Source of the DNA: Chromatiales bacterium | GTDB taxonomy: Bacteria; Pseudomonadota; Gammaproteobacteria; Chromatiales; Chromatiaceae | DNA length: 11,260 nt | NCBI GenBank assembly: GCA_022360595.1 | Contig: JAKSCN010000632.1 | Coordinates: 1-11,260, forward strand | Direction: 5' to 3' | The notes under the pieces: model-generated | Told to the model about the DNA's origin: nothing | Databases searched by the model: none | The model's input: the letters and a program-made list of their open reading frames with translations, nothing else | In this document: one piece after another, positions 1 through 6,910 of the stretch | Layout of the letters: each line of letters starts with the position of its first letter | Numbering within the stretch: the stretch's first letter is position 1 | Program-made: the position numbers and the translations under genes

Positions 1-1
1 A

Positions 2-544
2 GTCGCTTATGTAGACTCACTACACGGCGCTCCTTCTGCCTTGCTGGACTATAAAATGGCTTTGGCAGTGATAATCAAATTAGTGTCAACAGGCCCTAAG
101 TCATCTTTTTCACTGAAGAGCACAAAAAACAACTCCGTATTCTGGATAAACCCCAAAAAGTGGGCCTTCAGTAAATCGGATGACGGGAATGAGGCGGCGG
201 AGTACAACTTTCAGCTTCGGGGAAAAGATCTATACGCCATGGCGATCACGGAAGAGATTACTATCGATATTGAGAACCTGGCGCAGATAGCTCTGGAAAA
301 TGCCCGAGAGGCGGCGCCAAATGCCCGTATCACCAAGCGGGAGTACCGTATCGTTAACGGTAATAAGGTGATTTTTCAGCAGATGGAAGGCACTATCCAG
401 GGCATCAACTTCACCTATCTCGGTTACTACTACTCCAATGACACAGGTTCAACCCAGTATCTGACCTACACGGCAACAAGTCTGGTCAGCAAATACCGGA
501 CTAAAATAAACGGTTTTCTGAACGGGTTTGCAAACAAGTTGTAG
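2..544 (+). CDS. Unrecognised protein, C-terminal part; 5' end missing or rearranged
   Basis: The frame is open from base 2 to the TAG at 542-544, so the gene may enter from the left edge. The first visible starts are TTG 41 and ATG 56, and neither has a convincing ribosome-binding site. From about base 120 the protein reads as a compact alpha/beta domain: a stretch with WINPKKW, an acidic segment, a helix with ENAREAAP, then a strand-rich part with REYRIVNGNKV, MEGTIQGI and YLGYYYS, ending in a helix. I have seen similar C-terminal domains in bacterial hypothetical proteins but cannot name the family. There is no signal peptide or membrane segment in the visible part. Residues encoded by 58-99 come from a repeat also found at 8756-8797, so the N-terminal part may be fused by insertion or deletion and the gene could be a 5'-truncated pseudogene. 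A strong terminator follows 31 bp after the stop. Coding in this frame is fairly sure; function is unknown. Confidence 0.55.
   Translation, partial: VAYVDSLHGAPSALLDYKMALAVIIKLVSTGPKSSFSLKSTKNNSVFWINPKKWAFSKSDDGNEAAEYNFQLRGKDLYAMAITEEITIDIENLAQIALENAREAAPNARITKREYRIVNGNKVIFQQMEGTIQGINFTYLGYYYSNDTGSTQYLTYTATSLVSKYRTKINGFLNGFANKL
58..99 (+). repeat. Copy A of a 42-bp dispersed repeat (possible IS or MITE end)
   Basis: Bases 58-99 match 8756-8797 at 36 of 42 positions, counted by eye, in the same orientation. The shared core contains AATTAGTGT, AACAG and CCCTAA. At 8735-8797 the same sequence is the right half of an inverted repeat. Here the left arm is absent, so this is either the right end of a longer element whose body lies off the window or a decayed half. 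It lies inside the reading frame of the first gene. Confidence 0.6.
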
Positions 545-575
545 ACAGCCTGTTTCAGGACGGGACACCGCAAAT

Positions 576-604
576 AAAAAGCCCGGCTGCGAACCGGGCT
601 TTTT
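576..604. terminator. Bidirectional rho-independent terminator
   Basis: An 11-bp perfect stem (AAAAAGCCCGG at 576-586 pairing with CCGGGCTTTTT at 594-604) encloses a 7-nt loop. The A-run on one side and T-run on the other give a U-tract on both strands. It lies between the stop of the plus-strand gene (544) and the stop of the minus-strand hemerythrin gene (618), so it serves both convergent transcripts. Confidence 0.9.
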
Positions 605-617
605 ATATTCTTTATCG

Positions 618-1166
618 CTAGTGATTGTTACTCAGGTACTCAAACAGCGTGGTAAAACGAACCTTGTCGGGTGACTCAAACACCGGGTCGTCATAACGCG
701 GCATATTGATAGCCACCTCCCGCCACTTCTCATCGGTCATCTTCTCTTCGATCAAGGGAAACGCCTCAGCCTCCTCCAGGGCGATATGCTGGCGCTGCAG
801 AGCAACATATTCGCGCCCTTGTACTTCCAGCTCCTCACGGGGCATCACGCCGCCTTGCAGAACATTCTCCAGGGATTGTCGGAAAGTGCGTGTCAGTTGA
901 ACCAAACTGTCGTGCTGGGCCTGCAGGCGGTCGATCAGCTCAGTCTGCTCTTCATTCAACTCGGTGCGCACGGTATCGAATATGAGGTTCTCCAGGGGAT
1001 GGTGCCCCATATCGGCATAGGTCTCGAGATACTCCAGCAGTTCGATTTTCAGATCGAAATTGGACTCTCTTCCGGCAAAAAAGTGGTCCTGCTGAGTCGA
1101 CAGCAGTGTCAGGATCTTCTCCAGATTGCCATGGTCTTTGCACAATTTTTCCAGCAATTTATGCAT
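618..1166 (-). CDS. Hemerythrin-like domain protein
   Basis: A 182-residue soluble protein with the four-helix hemerythrin-like pattern: His12 in the first helix, His55-His56 and Glu59 in an HHPxE motif, His85 in the third helix, and His127 with Glu131 and Glu134 in the last (HxxxE). These are the expected ligands of a non-heme di-iron centre. Family members bind O2, sense or scavenge NO, or help handle iron; nothing here decides between these. The frame is open up to ATG 1235, but ATG 1166 is chosen because a GGGGAG Shine-Dalgarno sequence lies 8 nt upstream (1175-1180) and the extra 23 residues add no fold. The gene appears to be transcribed alone, from an extended -10 promoter near 1314-1342, and ends at the shared terminator 576-604. 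The C-terminal 40 or so residues are an extension beyond the iron ligands. Confidence 0.88.
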   Translation of the reverse strand: MHKLLEKLCKDHGNLEKILTLLSTQQDHFFAGRESNFDLKIELLEYLETYADMGHHPLENLIFDTVRTELNEEQTELIDRLQAQHDSLVQLTRTFRQSLENVLQGGVMPREELEVQGREYVALQRQHIALEEAEAFPLIEEKMTDEKWREVAINMPRYDDPVFESPDKVRFTTLFEYLSNNH

Positions 1167-1313
1167 GCAGGATGCTCCCCAAAACGGTGTGTATTTGTTG
1201 TAGTGTCGATTACGGGTGGCCAGATATTCCGGCACGCAACCAATCCCACAATTCTAGAAAGGTTTCAGCGCTCAAACAAGCCATTAAAAAAATTGATTTA
1301 TGGCTTATTGATT

Positions 1314-1342
1314 ATTATATCAGCGACCCGCTGCAATCAGAA
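1314..1342 (-). promoter_or_regulatory. Sigma-70 extended -10 promoter for the hemerythrin gene
   Basis: Read on the minus strand, a perfect TATAAT (1314-1319) is preceded by TGA, giving an extended -10 of the form TGnTATAAT. A weak -35 hexamer, TTCTGA (1337-1342), lies 17 nt further upstream, immediately after the stop of the K+ channel gene. Transcription would start near 1307 and leave an AT-rich leader of about 140 nt before ATG 1166. The leader has two TTGATT repeats (1293-1298 and 1308-1313 on the plus strand) and an imperfect stem between 1279 and 1307. Confidence 0.5.
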
Positions 1343-1345
1343 CCG

Positions 1346-3085
1346 CTATCCGGCATTCTCCGGTTTGCGGCCATTCAGCCGCCGGCTCATCCAACGCCAC
1401 AGCCAACCGTGAGGAACCGCCTCACCAGTCTTGATGTAACTGAGGGCATGGGCATTCTGGAGCGTCCACTCCATGCGATAACGCGACGATGAACGCCCGC
1501 AGATCAGCAGTCTGTCACCTATTTTTAGGCTGGTCTGATCACCGGGGAGCAGCTCTCTGGCCCCTTCACGCAGCCGCAACAGGGGAATCGCCATGATCTG
1601 TTGGTCCCGCTGCTGAGGATCAGCCAACAGATCGCGCAAAGTGATCTGGCTACCCCGCTCGATCGCTTCATGCACGGCGAATGCATCCTCTTCACAAATC
1701 TCAAGCTCCCACACTTCAGGCACCTCGTTGTGCACCAGTGCACTCACACGGCTGACCAACTCACAGGCCCAGGCGTCACTCTCATACATCGCCAGACCGA
1801 CAAATTCATACAACAACGGCGTACCGAGCAGCACCCGGATCTTATTGGCGATGATCGAGCTGGGGTGCATGACGGTATCAGCATCCACCGCCTGAAAAAT
1901 ACGCTCATTATCATCATGGTTCTGGCGCACAATGGCAAATAGATTGGGGTTCAGGTCCTTGGCTGTCATGATGATGGAGAGGTTATTTGGATCATTGTCG
2001 GTACCCGCTACCAGACCAACCGCCTGATCAATACCCGCCTCTTGAAGGGTAACAGCCTCCGTCCCCCAGCCCAGCACCCACTCATTGTCCGCCAACCCCA
2101 TCTCAGCCAGCCCCGTCTTCTCCGGTGCCGACTCAATAACAACCGGATCGATGCCTTCATCCTTCAGACGCTTGTAGATCGCCTTGCCAAAGCGCCCAAA
2201 ACCGCACACCACCCAGCGCCCCTGTTTGGGCGGATAGATAGGATCGGTCAGCGGTTGATATCGCACCCCCGTCAACCAGCTATGCAGCAGATAGAGTCCC
2301 GGTGATTGCAACGCCGTTGCCAGGTGGGTGGCAAAGGTGTCGAAGGGATCGATAATATAATCGGTGCCAAACGACGCCATATTGGCCTCAACATCATGAG
2401 AATCGGCCCGACAGATCACTTTTACCCGAGGATTGAGCAGTTTGCTGGTGATGGCGATCTTTAGATTGACCTCATTGAAGTTGGTGACTGCAACCACCCC
2501 CTGACAGAGACGGTGCTCCAACCCCGCCTCCAACAGGTGGATAGGACGAGAGGCATCCCCCTCCAGCCCCGGTACATACTGGCGCAGATTCTCCAACTGC
2601 AGAACACTGACTTTGGCCGGATTGATATCGATCACGACTACATTCTGATTGCGCTCGGTCAGGGCGTGCACCAGGGCGCTGCCCGTCTCCCCGTAGCCGC
2701 AGACAATGTAGAAGGGCTCCCGCTGCTGCTTAATGCGGCGGGCAAAGCGGCGCTCGGTCATCGCCTTCTGGAAGGTTTTGTCCTGAATAAGCGCCAACAG
2801 AGTACCGATGGCGTAGATCCAGACCACTACCGTGGCGTAGAGCGAAAAGGTGACCCACATCCGCTGCGCTTCGGTAAAGGCATAAGGGATCTCACCGAAA
2901 CCGATGGTGGTCGCCATGAAGCTGACGAAGTAGAAGGCGTGGAAGAAGTCCATATGCCAGGGGTTGCCGGCATCATCCTGGCCCGGAATCAGCACCAGCC
3001 CCAATACCGCAATGGCATAGGTGAGGGTCAAGGTCAGCAACGGCTGACGCATGCGGCGGAAGATCAGAAAGATGATGTTTTCCAT
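1346..3085 (-). CDS. Two-helix potassium channel with two RCK (TrkA-N) domains
   Basis: A 579-residue inner-membrane ion channel. The first transmembrane helix is about residues 14-34, followed by a pore helix and the selectivity filter TTIGFGE (59-65), a variant of the K+ signature TVGYG. The second helix is about 77-100. The cytoplasmic part carries two nucleotide-binding RCK/TrkA-N domains, the first with GYGETG (130-135) and the second with GFGRFG (295-300), and ends with a TrkA-C-like segment containing LLPGD and GDRLLICG at about 505-530. Two RCK domains in one subunit, as in the GsuK-type channels, would let a tetramer build the gating ring from eight domains. Ligands in this family include NAD(H), nucleotides and Ca2+; the ligand here is unknown. 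It lies 24 bp after 3110-3493 in the same direction, so the two are probably one operon. ATG 3085 has only a weak ribosome-binding site, consistent with dependence on the upstream gene. Confidence 0.9.
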   Translation of the reverse strand: MENIIFLIFRRMRQPLLTLTLTYAIAVLGLVLIPGQDDAGNPWHMDFFHAFYFVSFMATTIGFGEIPYAFTEAQRMWVTFSLYATVVVWIYAIGTLLALIQDKTFQKAMTERRFARRIKQQREPFYIVCGYGETGSALVHALTERNQNVVVIDINPAKVSVLQLENLRQYVPGLEGDASRPIHLLEAGLEHRLCQGVVAVTNFNEVNLKIAITSKLLNPRVKVICRADSHDVEANMASFGTDYIIDPFDTFATHLATALQSPGLYLLHSWLTGVRYQPLTDPIYPPKQGRWVVCGFGRFGKAIYKRLKDEGIDPVVIESAPEKTGLAEMGLADNEWVLGWGTEAVTLQEAGIDQAVGLVAGTDNDPNNLSIIMTAKDLNPNLFAIVRQNHDDNERIFQAVDADTVMHPSSIIANKIRVLLGTPLLYEFVGLAMYESDAWACELVSRVSALVHNEVPEVWELEICEEDAFAVHEAIERGSQITLRDLLADPQQRDQQIMAIPLLRLREGARELLPGDQTSLKIGDRLLICGRSSSRYRMEWTLQNAHALSYIKTGEAVPHGWLWRWMSRRLNGRKPENAG

Positions 3086-3109
3086 AACGGTATAACGCCA
3101 AACTTCTAT

Positions 3110-3493
3110 TTAACGCCGCAGCATCACCGTTTCGATCACCAGCAAAACCACCGAGATCACATTGGCCAACATGGCGCCACCCGACAGCGAGACGATGCTC
3201 GACATCACCGTCGGCGTCAGCCCCGTACCAGAGACGTGTATAGAAAAGGCCCAAACAAAGGCGGCAGCCAACAGTTGCATCACCGCCACCAGAGAGGTGG
3301 CCAACAGTACTGCACCAAGTTGGGTGCGATCGCCAAATTTAAGAATGGTGGCAACGATATTCACCACAATCACTGCAAAAAGCTCATAGAGATGATGATG
3401 TTCCGGGTTGTCGATATCACCAAGAAAAAAACCGAAATTGAGCGTCAATGCCAAAACAATAAAAAAGCCGAAAACCACCTTTTCCGGATTCAT
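3110..3493 (-). CDS. Small four-helix membrane protein (DUF6394-like)
   Basis: A 127-residue, very hydrophobic protein with four likely transmembrane helices at about 6-25, 35-52, 58-85 and 100-124. A polar loop after the first helix carries GDIDNPEHHH (25-34), and the second loop has KFGDRTQLG. I associate this sequence type with the uncharacterised DUF6394 family, from memory and not from a search. No enzyme motif is visible. ATG 3493 has a strong GAGGAG ribosome-binding site 5 nt upstream, so this is the leading gene of a two-gene unit with the K+ channel that starts 24 bp downstream. That pairing suggests a channel accessory or another role in ion homeostasis, which is inference. It is transcribed away from the sensor-kinase operon across a 260-bp divergent region. 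Confidence 0.82.
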   Translation of the reverse strand: MNPEKVVFGFFIVLALTLNFGFFLGDIDNPEHHHLYELFAVIVVNIVATILKFGDRTQLGAVLLATSLVAVMQLLAAAFVWAFSIHVSGTGLTPTVMSSIVSLSGGAMLANVISVVLLVIETVMLRR

Positions 3494-3559
3494 AACATCT
3501 CCTCACTAAAACGACATACCCGCGTCCATTAACCAGGCTTTACCACCATAAGCCATTGA

Positions 3560-3590
3560 TGCCCTCTTAACCGGATAAGGCCAGAGGGCA
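3560..3590. other. Stem-loop in the divergent intergenic region
   Basis: TGCCCTCT (3560-3567) pairs perfectly with AGAGGGCA (3583-3590) around a 15-nt loop. No U-tract follows on either strand, so it does not look like a terminator. It could form in the 5' leader of the minus-strand gene starting at 3493 or act as a DNA operator. The rest of 3494-3753 shows no gene and no promoter I would defend apart from the palindrome at 3714-3742. Confidence 0.35.
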
Positions 3591-3713
3591 AAACCAGTCC
3601 ATTCTCTCAGACCCAGGCAATAAAGTGTATTGCGCGGTAGCACGAGCTCTCATTCGAATCGGCAACGCCCAACGTTCTTTTTTAGAGAACACATCTATCA
3701 ACTTTTGCTTCGC

Positions 3714-3742
3714 AACTATTGTTACCATTGGTAACAATTGTT
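3714..3742. promoter_or_regulatory. 29-bp palindrome before the sensor-kinase operon (putative operator or leader hairpin)
   Basis: The core is a perfect inverted repeat, ATTGTTACC-ATT-GGTAACAAT (3718-3738). Beyond one T/T mismatch the match continues for three more pairs, giving 13-nt arms. It ends 11 bp before ATG 3754. Such symmetry close to a start suggests a repressor operator; in RNA it would form a hairpin beside the weak ribosome-binding site (AGG at 3743-3745). I do not recognise the cognate regulator. Confidence 0.55.
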
Positions 3743-3753
3743 AGGCTACCACC

Positions 3754-3954
3754 ATGACCAAACGCTATGAGCCAGACAAACAGCGAGAGAGCACTTTTCT
3801 GCTCGCGCTATTCGTGATTTTCATCTTCGCCTCACCCCTGACATTCTGGTGGGCAAACGATGATCATCCCTGGTTCCTACCCTATCTGTTGTGGCTGCTG
3901 ATCATCCTCATCGGTGCCTGGTTGACTAAACGACACCGACACCATGACGTATGA
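3754..3954 (+). CDS. Small two-helix membrane protein ahead of the CbrA-like kinase (CbrX-like position)
   Basis: A 66-residue protein with a charged N-terminus, two transmembrane segments (about 14-33 and 40-57) joined by a short loop with WWANDDHPW, and a basic His-rich tail. It overlaps the next gene by 11 bp: the kinase ATG (3944) lies inside the last codons here. A small membrane ORF overlapping the start of cbrA, called cbrX, is known from Pseudomonas, where its translation is coupled to cbrA; from size and position this looks like the same arrangement, although I did not compare sequences. An upstream in-frame stop just before 3754 fixes the start. The ribosome-binding site is weak and follows directly after the 3714-3742 palindrome, so translation of the whole operon may be limited here. 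Confidence 0.75.
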   Translation: MTKRYEPDKQRESTFLLALFVIFIFASPLTFWWANDDHPWFLPYLLWLLIILIGAWLTKRHRHHDV

Positions 3955-6910
3955 ATTAGAAATTCTCTTTGGTGCCAGCCTGCTCTATCTGATGATTCTG
4001 TTTCTGGTCGCCTATGTCACCGACAGCGGCCTGCTACCGGATAACTGGACCGCCAACTCACCGATCTACGTGCTCTCCCTCGGCGTCTACGCCACCTCCT
4101 GGAGCTACTACGGCAGCGTCGGTTTTGCCGAAAAAGAGGGCTACCAATTTCTTACCGTCTATATCGGCGTCACCCTCGCTTTCCTGATGTCCCCAGTGCT
4201 GCTACGCCCTCTCCTGCGCCTGACCCGGGAGTACCAGCTCATCTCCCTGGCGGATCTACTCGCCTTTCGCTATCGCAGCCAACTGGCCGGTGTACTGGTT
4301 ACGGTATTTATGCTGGTTGGCACGCTGCCCTATATCGCTCTGCAGATCCGCGCCGTCACCTCCTCGATCCAGGTGCTGACCCAAGAGGCCACCCCCCAGG
4401 TATTGGCGCTCGGTTTTTGCGGCATGCTGATTCTGTTTTCGATTCTGTTCGGCGCCCGCCACATCTCACCGCGCGAGAAGCATCGCGGGCTGGTGGCCGC
4501 TATCGCCTTCGAATCGTTGATCAAGATTCTGGCCCTGCTGGCGGTCGGTATATTTGCCCTGTTCGGCGTATTCGACGGCCCCGATCAGCTCACCAGTTGG
4601 CTTGAAGCACACCCCGAAGCGACTCAGGCCCTCTATCAGCCCATGCGCGAGGGCCCTTGGATAACTCTGCTGTTTCTTGCCTTTTGTGCCGCCTTTCTGC
4701 TGCCGCGCCAGTTCCACATGACCTTTACCGAGAACTTCTCCATGAAGTCTCTCGCCAGCGCCAGTTGGGCCTTCCCCCTGTTTCTGCTACTGCTCAATCT
4801 GGCCATTCCGCCGATTCTCTGGGCGGGGCAGTTTTTACAGCTCGATATTGAAGCTGATTACTATGTATTGGGCATTACCGCCGGCGGCCCTAAATGGCTA
4901 CCGATTCTCGCCTTTATCGGCGGGGTCTCGGCTGCCAGTGCGATGGTGATTGTCACTACGCTCGCCCTCTCGGCCATGTGTCTCAACCACCTGCTGCTGC
5001 CCGCCAGCTATCCCGACCCCAAGGTGGATCTCTACCGCTGGCTGCTCTGGGGACGGCGTCTGTTGATTGCGATGATCGTCTCCGCCGGTTTCGGCTTCTA
5101 CCAACTGCTGGAGCACAATGAGGGCCTGGTACAGCTCGGGCTGATCTCCTTTGTGGCGGTAACTCAATTTTTGCCGGGAATTATTGGCGTGCTCTATTGG
5201 CGCCGGGCCACCCGCCTGGGTTTCATCATCGGGCTACTGGGCGGTATCGCAATCTGGTCAATCACATTGCTGCTGCCTCTGCTGGAAAGCTCCGGGTTTA
5301 TTCAGAGCCACTTCGATATCACTGAATTGCGTGAACAGGCGGGGCTTGATTACTGGCAGTTCGCCACCTTCTGGTCGCTCTCCTGTAACGGTTTTCTGTT
5401 TGTAGTGATTTCGCTACTAACCACGCAGTCGGAAGAGGAGCGCAATGCAGCGCTGGCCTGCCGTAGCGATACGGCTAGCCCTGTCCCTCTTAGCGGGGTG
5501 GTAGCCGCGGGCTCCCCTGCCCAGTTCGCTGAGGGGCTCTCAGCCATGGTTGGCCCCGATGCCGCCGAGCTGGAGGTCAACCAGGCACTGAACGACCTGG
5601 GGCTTCACTACGATGAAACCCGTCCCCGTGAGCTGCGCAGACTGCGTGACCGGATCGAACGCAACCTCTCGGGTCTGGTCGGGCCGCACATGGCTCATAT
5701 GATCATCAACCAACAGTTGCAGATCGACAGCCAGTCGAAGACCGCCCTGGCCGACTCCATCCGCTACATGGAGGAACGGTTGGAGGAGTCGCGCAGCCGT
5801 CTGCGCGGTCTCAATGCCGATCTCGACGTGCTGCGCCGCTACCATCGCCAGATTCTGCTCGATCTGCCGTTAGGCGTTTGCGCTATTGCCCCGGACCAAA
5901 CCGTGGTGATCTGGAACAAGGTGTTGGAGAGTATGTCGGGGCTGGGGGCAAATCGGGCAGTCGGCAGAAAACTCAACTCACTACCTGAACCCTGGAGTGA
6001 ACTGCTAACCGGCTTCGCAGCAGTTCAGGAGGAGCATATCCACCACATGGAGGTGGCCGTCAACAACAAGTCGCACTGGTACAACCTGCACAAAGCCAAT
6101 CTGCCCGATCCCGATCTAACCCTGCACAATCCCAGTGCGCGTACCGGTCTGGTGATTCTTTTGGAGGATCTCACCGATATGGAGACCCTCGAAGCCGAGC
6201 TGGCGCACAGTGACCGCCTCGCATCGATCGGGCGTCTGGCCGCCGGCGTCGCCCACGAAATCGGCAACCCCGTGACCGGCATCGCCTCACTGGCCCAAAA
6301 TCTTCGGGAAGAACCCGATCCTGACATCGTCAGCGACAGTATCGAGGCCATTCTGCAGCAGACCAAGCGCATCAGCAGCATCGTCCAGTCACTGATGAAC
6401 TTCAGCCGCAGCGGCAGTGTTGGCGCCGATTTTCGGGAGTTTGAACTCTCGGAGATCGTTGATGAGTCGATCCAACTGATCAAGCTTACCCAGAGCGGCA
6501 AACAGGTAACCTGCCATAACGGTTGCAGTGATAGCATTAGGTTACACGGTGACCGGCAAAAACTCTCCCAAGTGTTGGTCAATCTACTCTCCAACGCCTG
6601 TGACGCATCGAAACCTGGCGACCGGGTGGAGGTGTTTGCCTTTGCCAACGATGGCCAGATCCAACTGGAAGTGATGGATCAGGGGGAAGGAATTCCCAGC
6701 GACTCTCAAGGGGCGATTTTCGAACCCTTCTTTACCACCAAAGATCCGGGTAAAGGGACAGGCCTTGGATTGTCGATGGTGTACAAAATTATTCAGGACC
6801 ACAACGGTGAGATCGACATCGACTCAGCACCTGGCGTGGGCACACGTATCATAATCAAACTACCTCAATACTCTAACTCAGGTAACCATGAGCAAAATAC
6901 TAATTATTGA
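3944..6910 (+). CDS. CbrA-like sensor histidine kinase with sodium/solute-symporter domain
   Basis: A 988-residue inner-membrane protein, close to the length of Pseudomonas CbrA. Residues 1 to about 500 form an SLC5-type sodium/solute-symporter domain with many transmembrane helices, including a Ser-rich helix with SAASAM (329-334) that resembles the family's sodium-site region. About 530-590 looks like the STAC linker found in such kinases, followed by a coiled coil (about 590-645) and a PAS domain (about 645-755). The kinase core has the phospho-acceptor His771 in an HEIGNP H-box, Asn884 in the N-box, Asp912 in the G1 box (DQGEG), an F-box with EPFFTT, and the G2 box GKGTGLG (936-942), so it looks active. 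It would autophosphorylate in response to a solute or its transport and pass phosphate to the regulator at 6888. Its start overlaps the 66-residue ORF by 11 bp and its end overlaps the regulator by 23 bp. The ligand is unknown; histidine is the known CbrA substrate. Confidence 0.92.
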   Translation: MTYELEILFGASLLYLMILFLVAYVTDSGLLPDNWTANSPIYVLSLGVYATSWSYYGSVGFAEKEGYQFLTVYIGVTLAFLMSPVLLRPLLRLTREYQLISLADLLAFRYRSQLAGVLVTVFMLVGTLPYIALQIRAVTSSIQVLTQEATPQVLALGFCGMLILFSILFGARHISPREKHRGLVAAIAFESLIKILALLAVGIFALFGVFDGPDQLTSWLEAHPEATQALYQPMREGPWITLLFLAFCAAFLLPRQFHMTFTENFSMKSLASASWAFPLFLLLLNLAIPPILWAGQFLQLDIEADYYVLGITAGGPKWLPILAFIGGVSAASAMVIVTTLALSAMCLNHLLLPASYPDPKVDLYRWLLWGRRLLIAMIVSAGFGFYQLLEHNEGLVQLGLISFVAVTQFLPGIIGVLYWRRATRLGFIIGLLGGIAIWSITLLLPLLESSGFIQSHFDITELREQAGLDYWQFATFWSLSCNGFLFVVISLLTTQSEEERNAALACRSDTASPVPLSGVVAAGSPAQFAEGLSAMVGPDAAELEVNQALNDLGLHYDETRPRELRRLRDRIERNLSGLVGPHMAHMIINQQLQIDSQSKTALADSIRYMEERLEESRSRLRGLNADLDVLRRYHRQILLDLPLGVCAIAPDQTVVIWNKVLESMSGLGANRAVGRKLNSLPEPWSELLTGFAAVQEEHIHHMEVAVNNKSHWYNLHKANLPDPDLTLHNPSARTGLVILLEDLTDMETLEAELAHSDRLASIGRLAAGVAHEIGNPVTGIASLAQNLREEPDPDIVSDSIEAILQQTKRISSIVQSLMNFSRSGSVGADFREFELSEIVDESIQLIKLTQSGKQVTCHNGCSDSIRLHGDRQKLSQVLVNLLSNACDASKPGDRVEVFAFANDGQIQLEVMDQGEGIPSDSQGAIFEPFFTTKDPGKGTGLGLSMVYKIIQDHNGEIDIDSAPGVGTRIIIKLPQYSNSGNHEQNTNY

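Noticed and set aside
1..54. Frame-1 reading ending at TAA 52-54 as the tail of a transposase
   Set aside because: Only 17 residues are visible, Arg/Cys-rich, with no recognisable motif; frame 2 looks more like coding sequence.
1167..1235. Upstream extension of the hemerythrin gene to ATG 1235
   Set aside because: The added 23 residues do not fit the fold, and a good ribosome-binding site sits directly before ATG 1166.
1309..1322. FNR-box-like sequence overlapping the hemerythrin -10
   Set aside because: TTGAT is present, but the second half reads ATATCA instead of ATCAA at the right spacing, so the match is too poor to call.
786..1412. 208-residue open frame on the plus strand
   Set aside because: It covers the hemerythrin gene in reverse, and the hemerythrin ligands on the other strand are complete.
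2513..3532. 339-residue open frame on the plus strand
   Set aside because: It lies antisense across the K+ channel and the small membrane-protein genes, is rich in Gln, His and Arg without fold-like hydrophobic pattern, and mirrors their codon structure. It is a shadow.
6025..6648. 207-residue open frame on the minus strand
   Set aside because: It is antisense to the PAS and kinase core of the sensor kinase, whose motifs are intact. Ser/Arg-rich composition marks it as a shadow.
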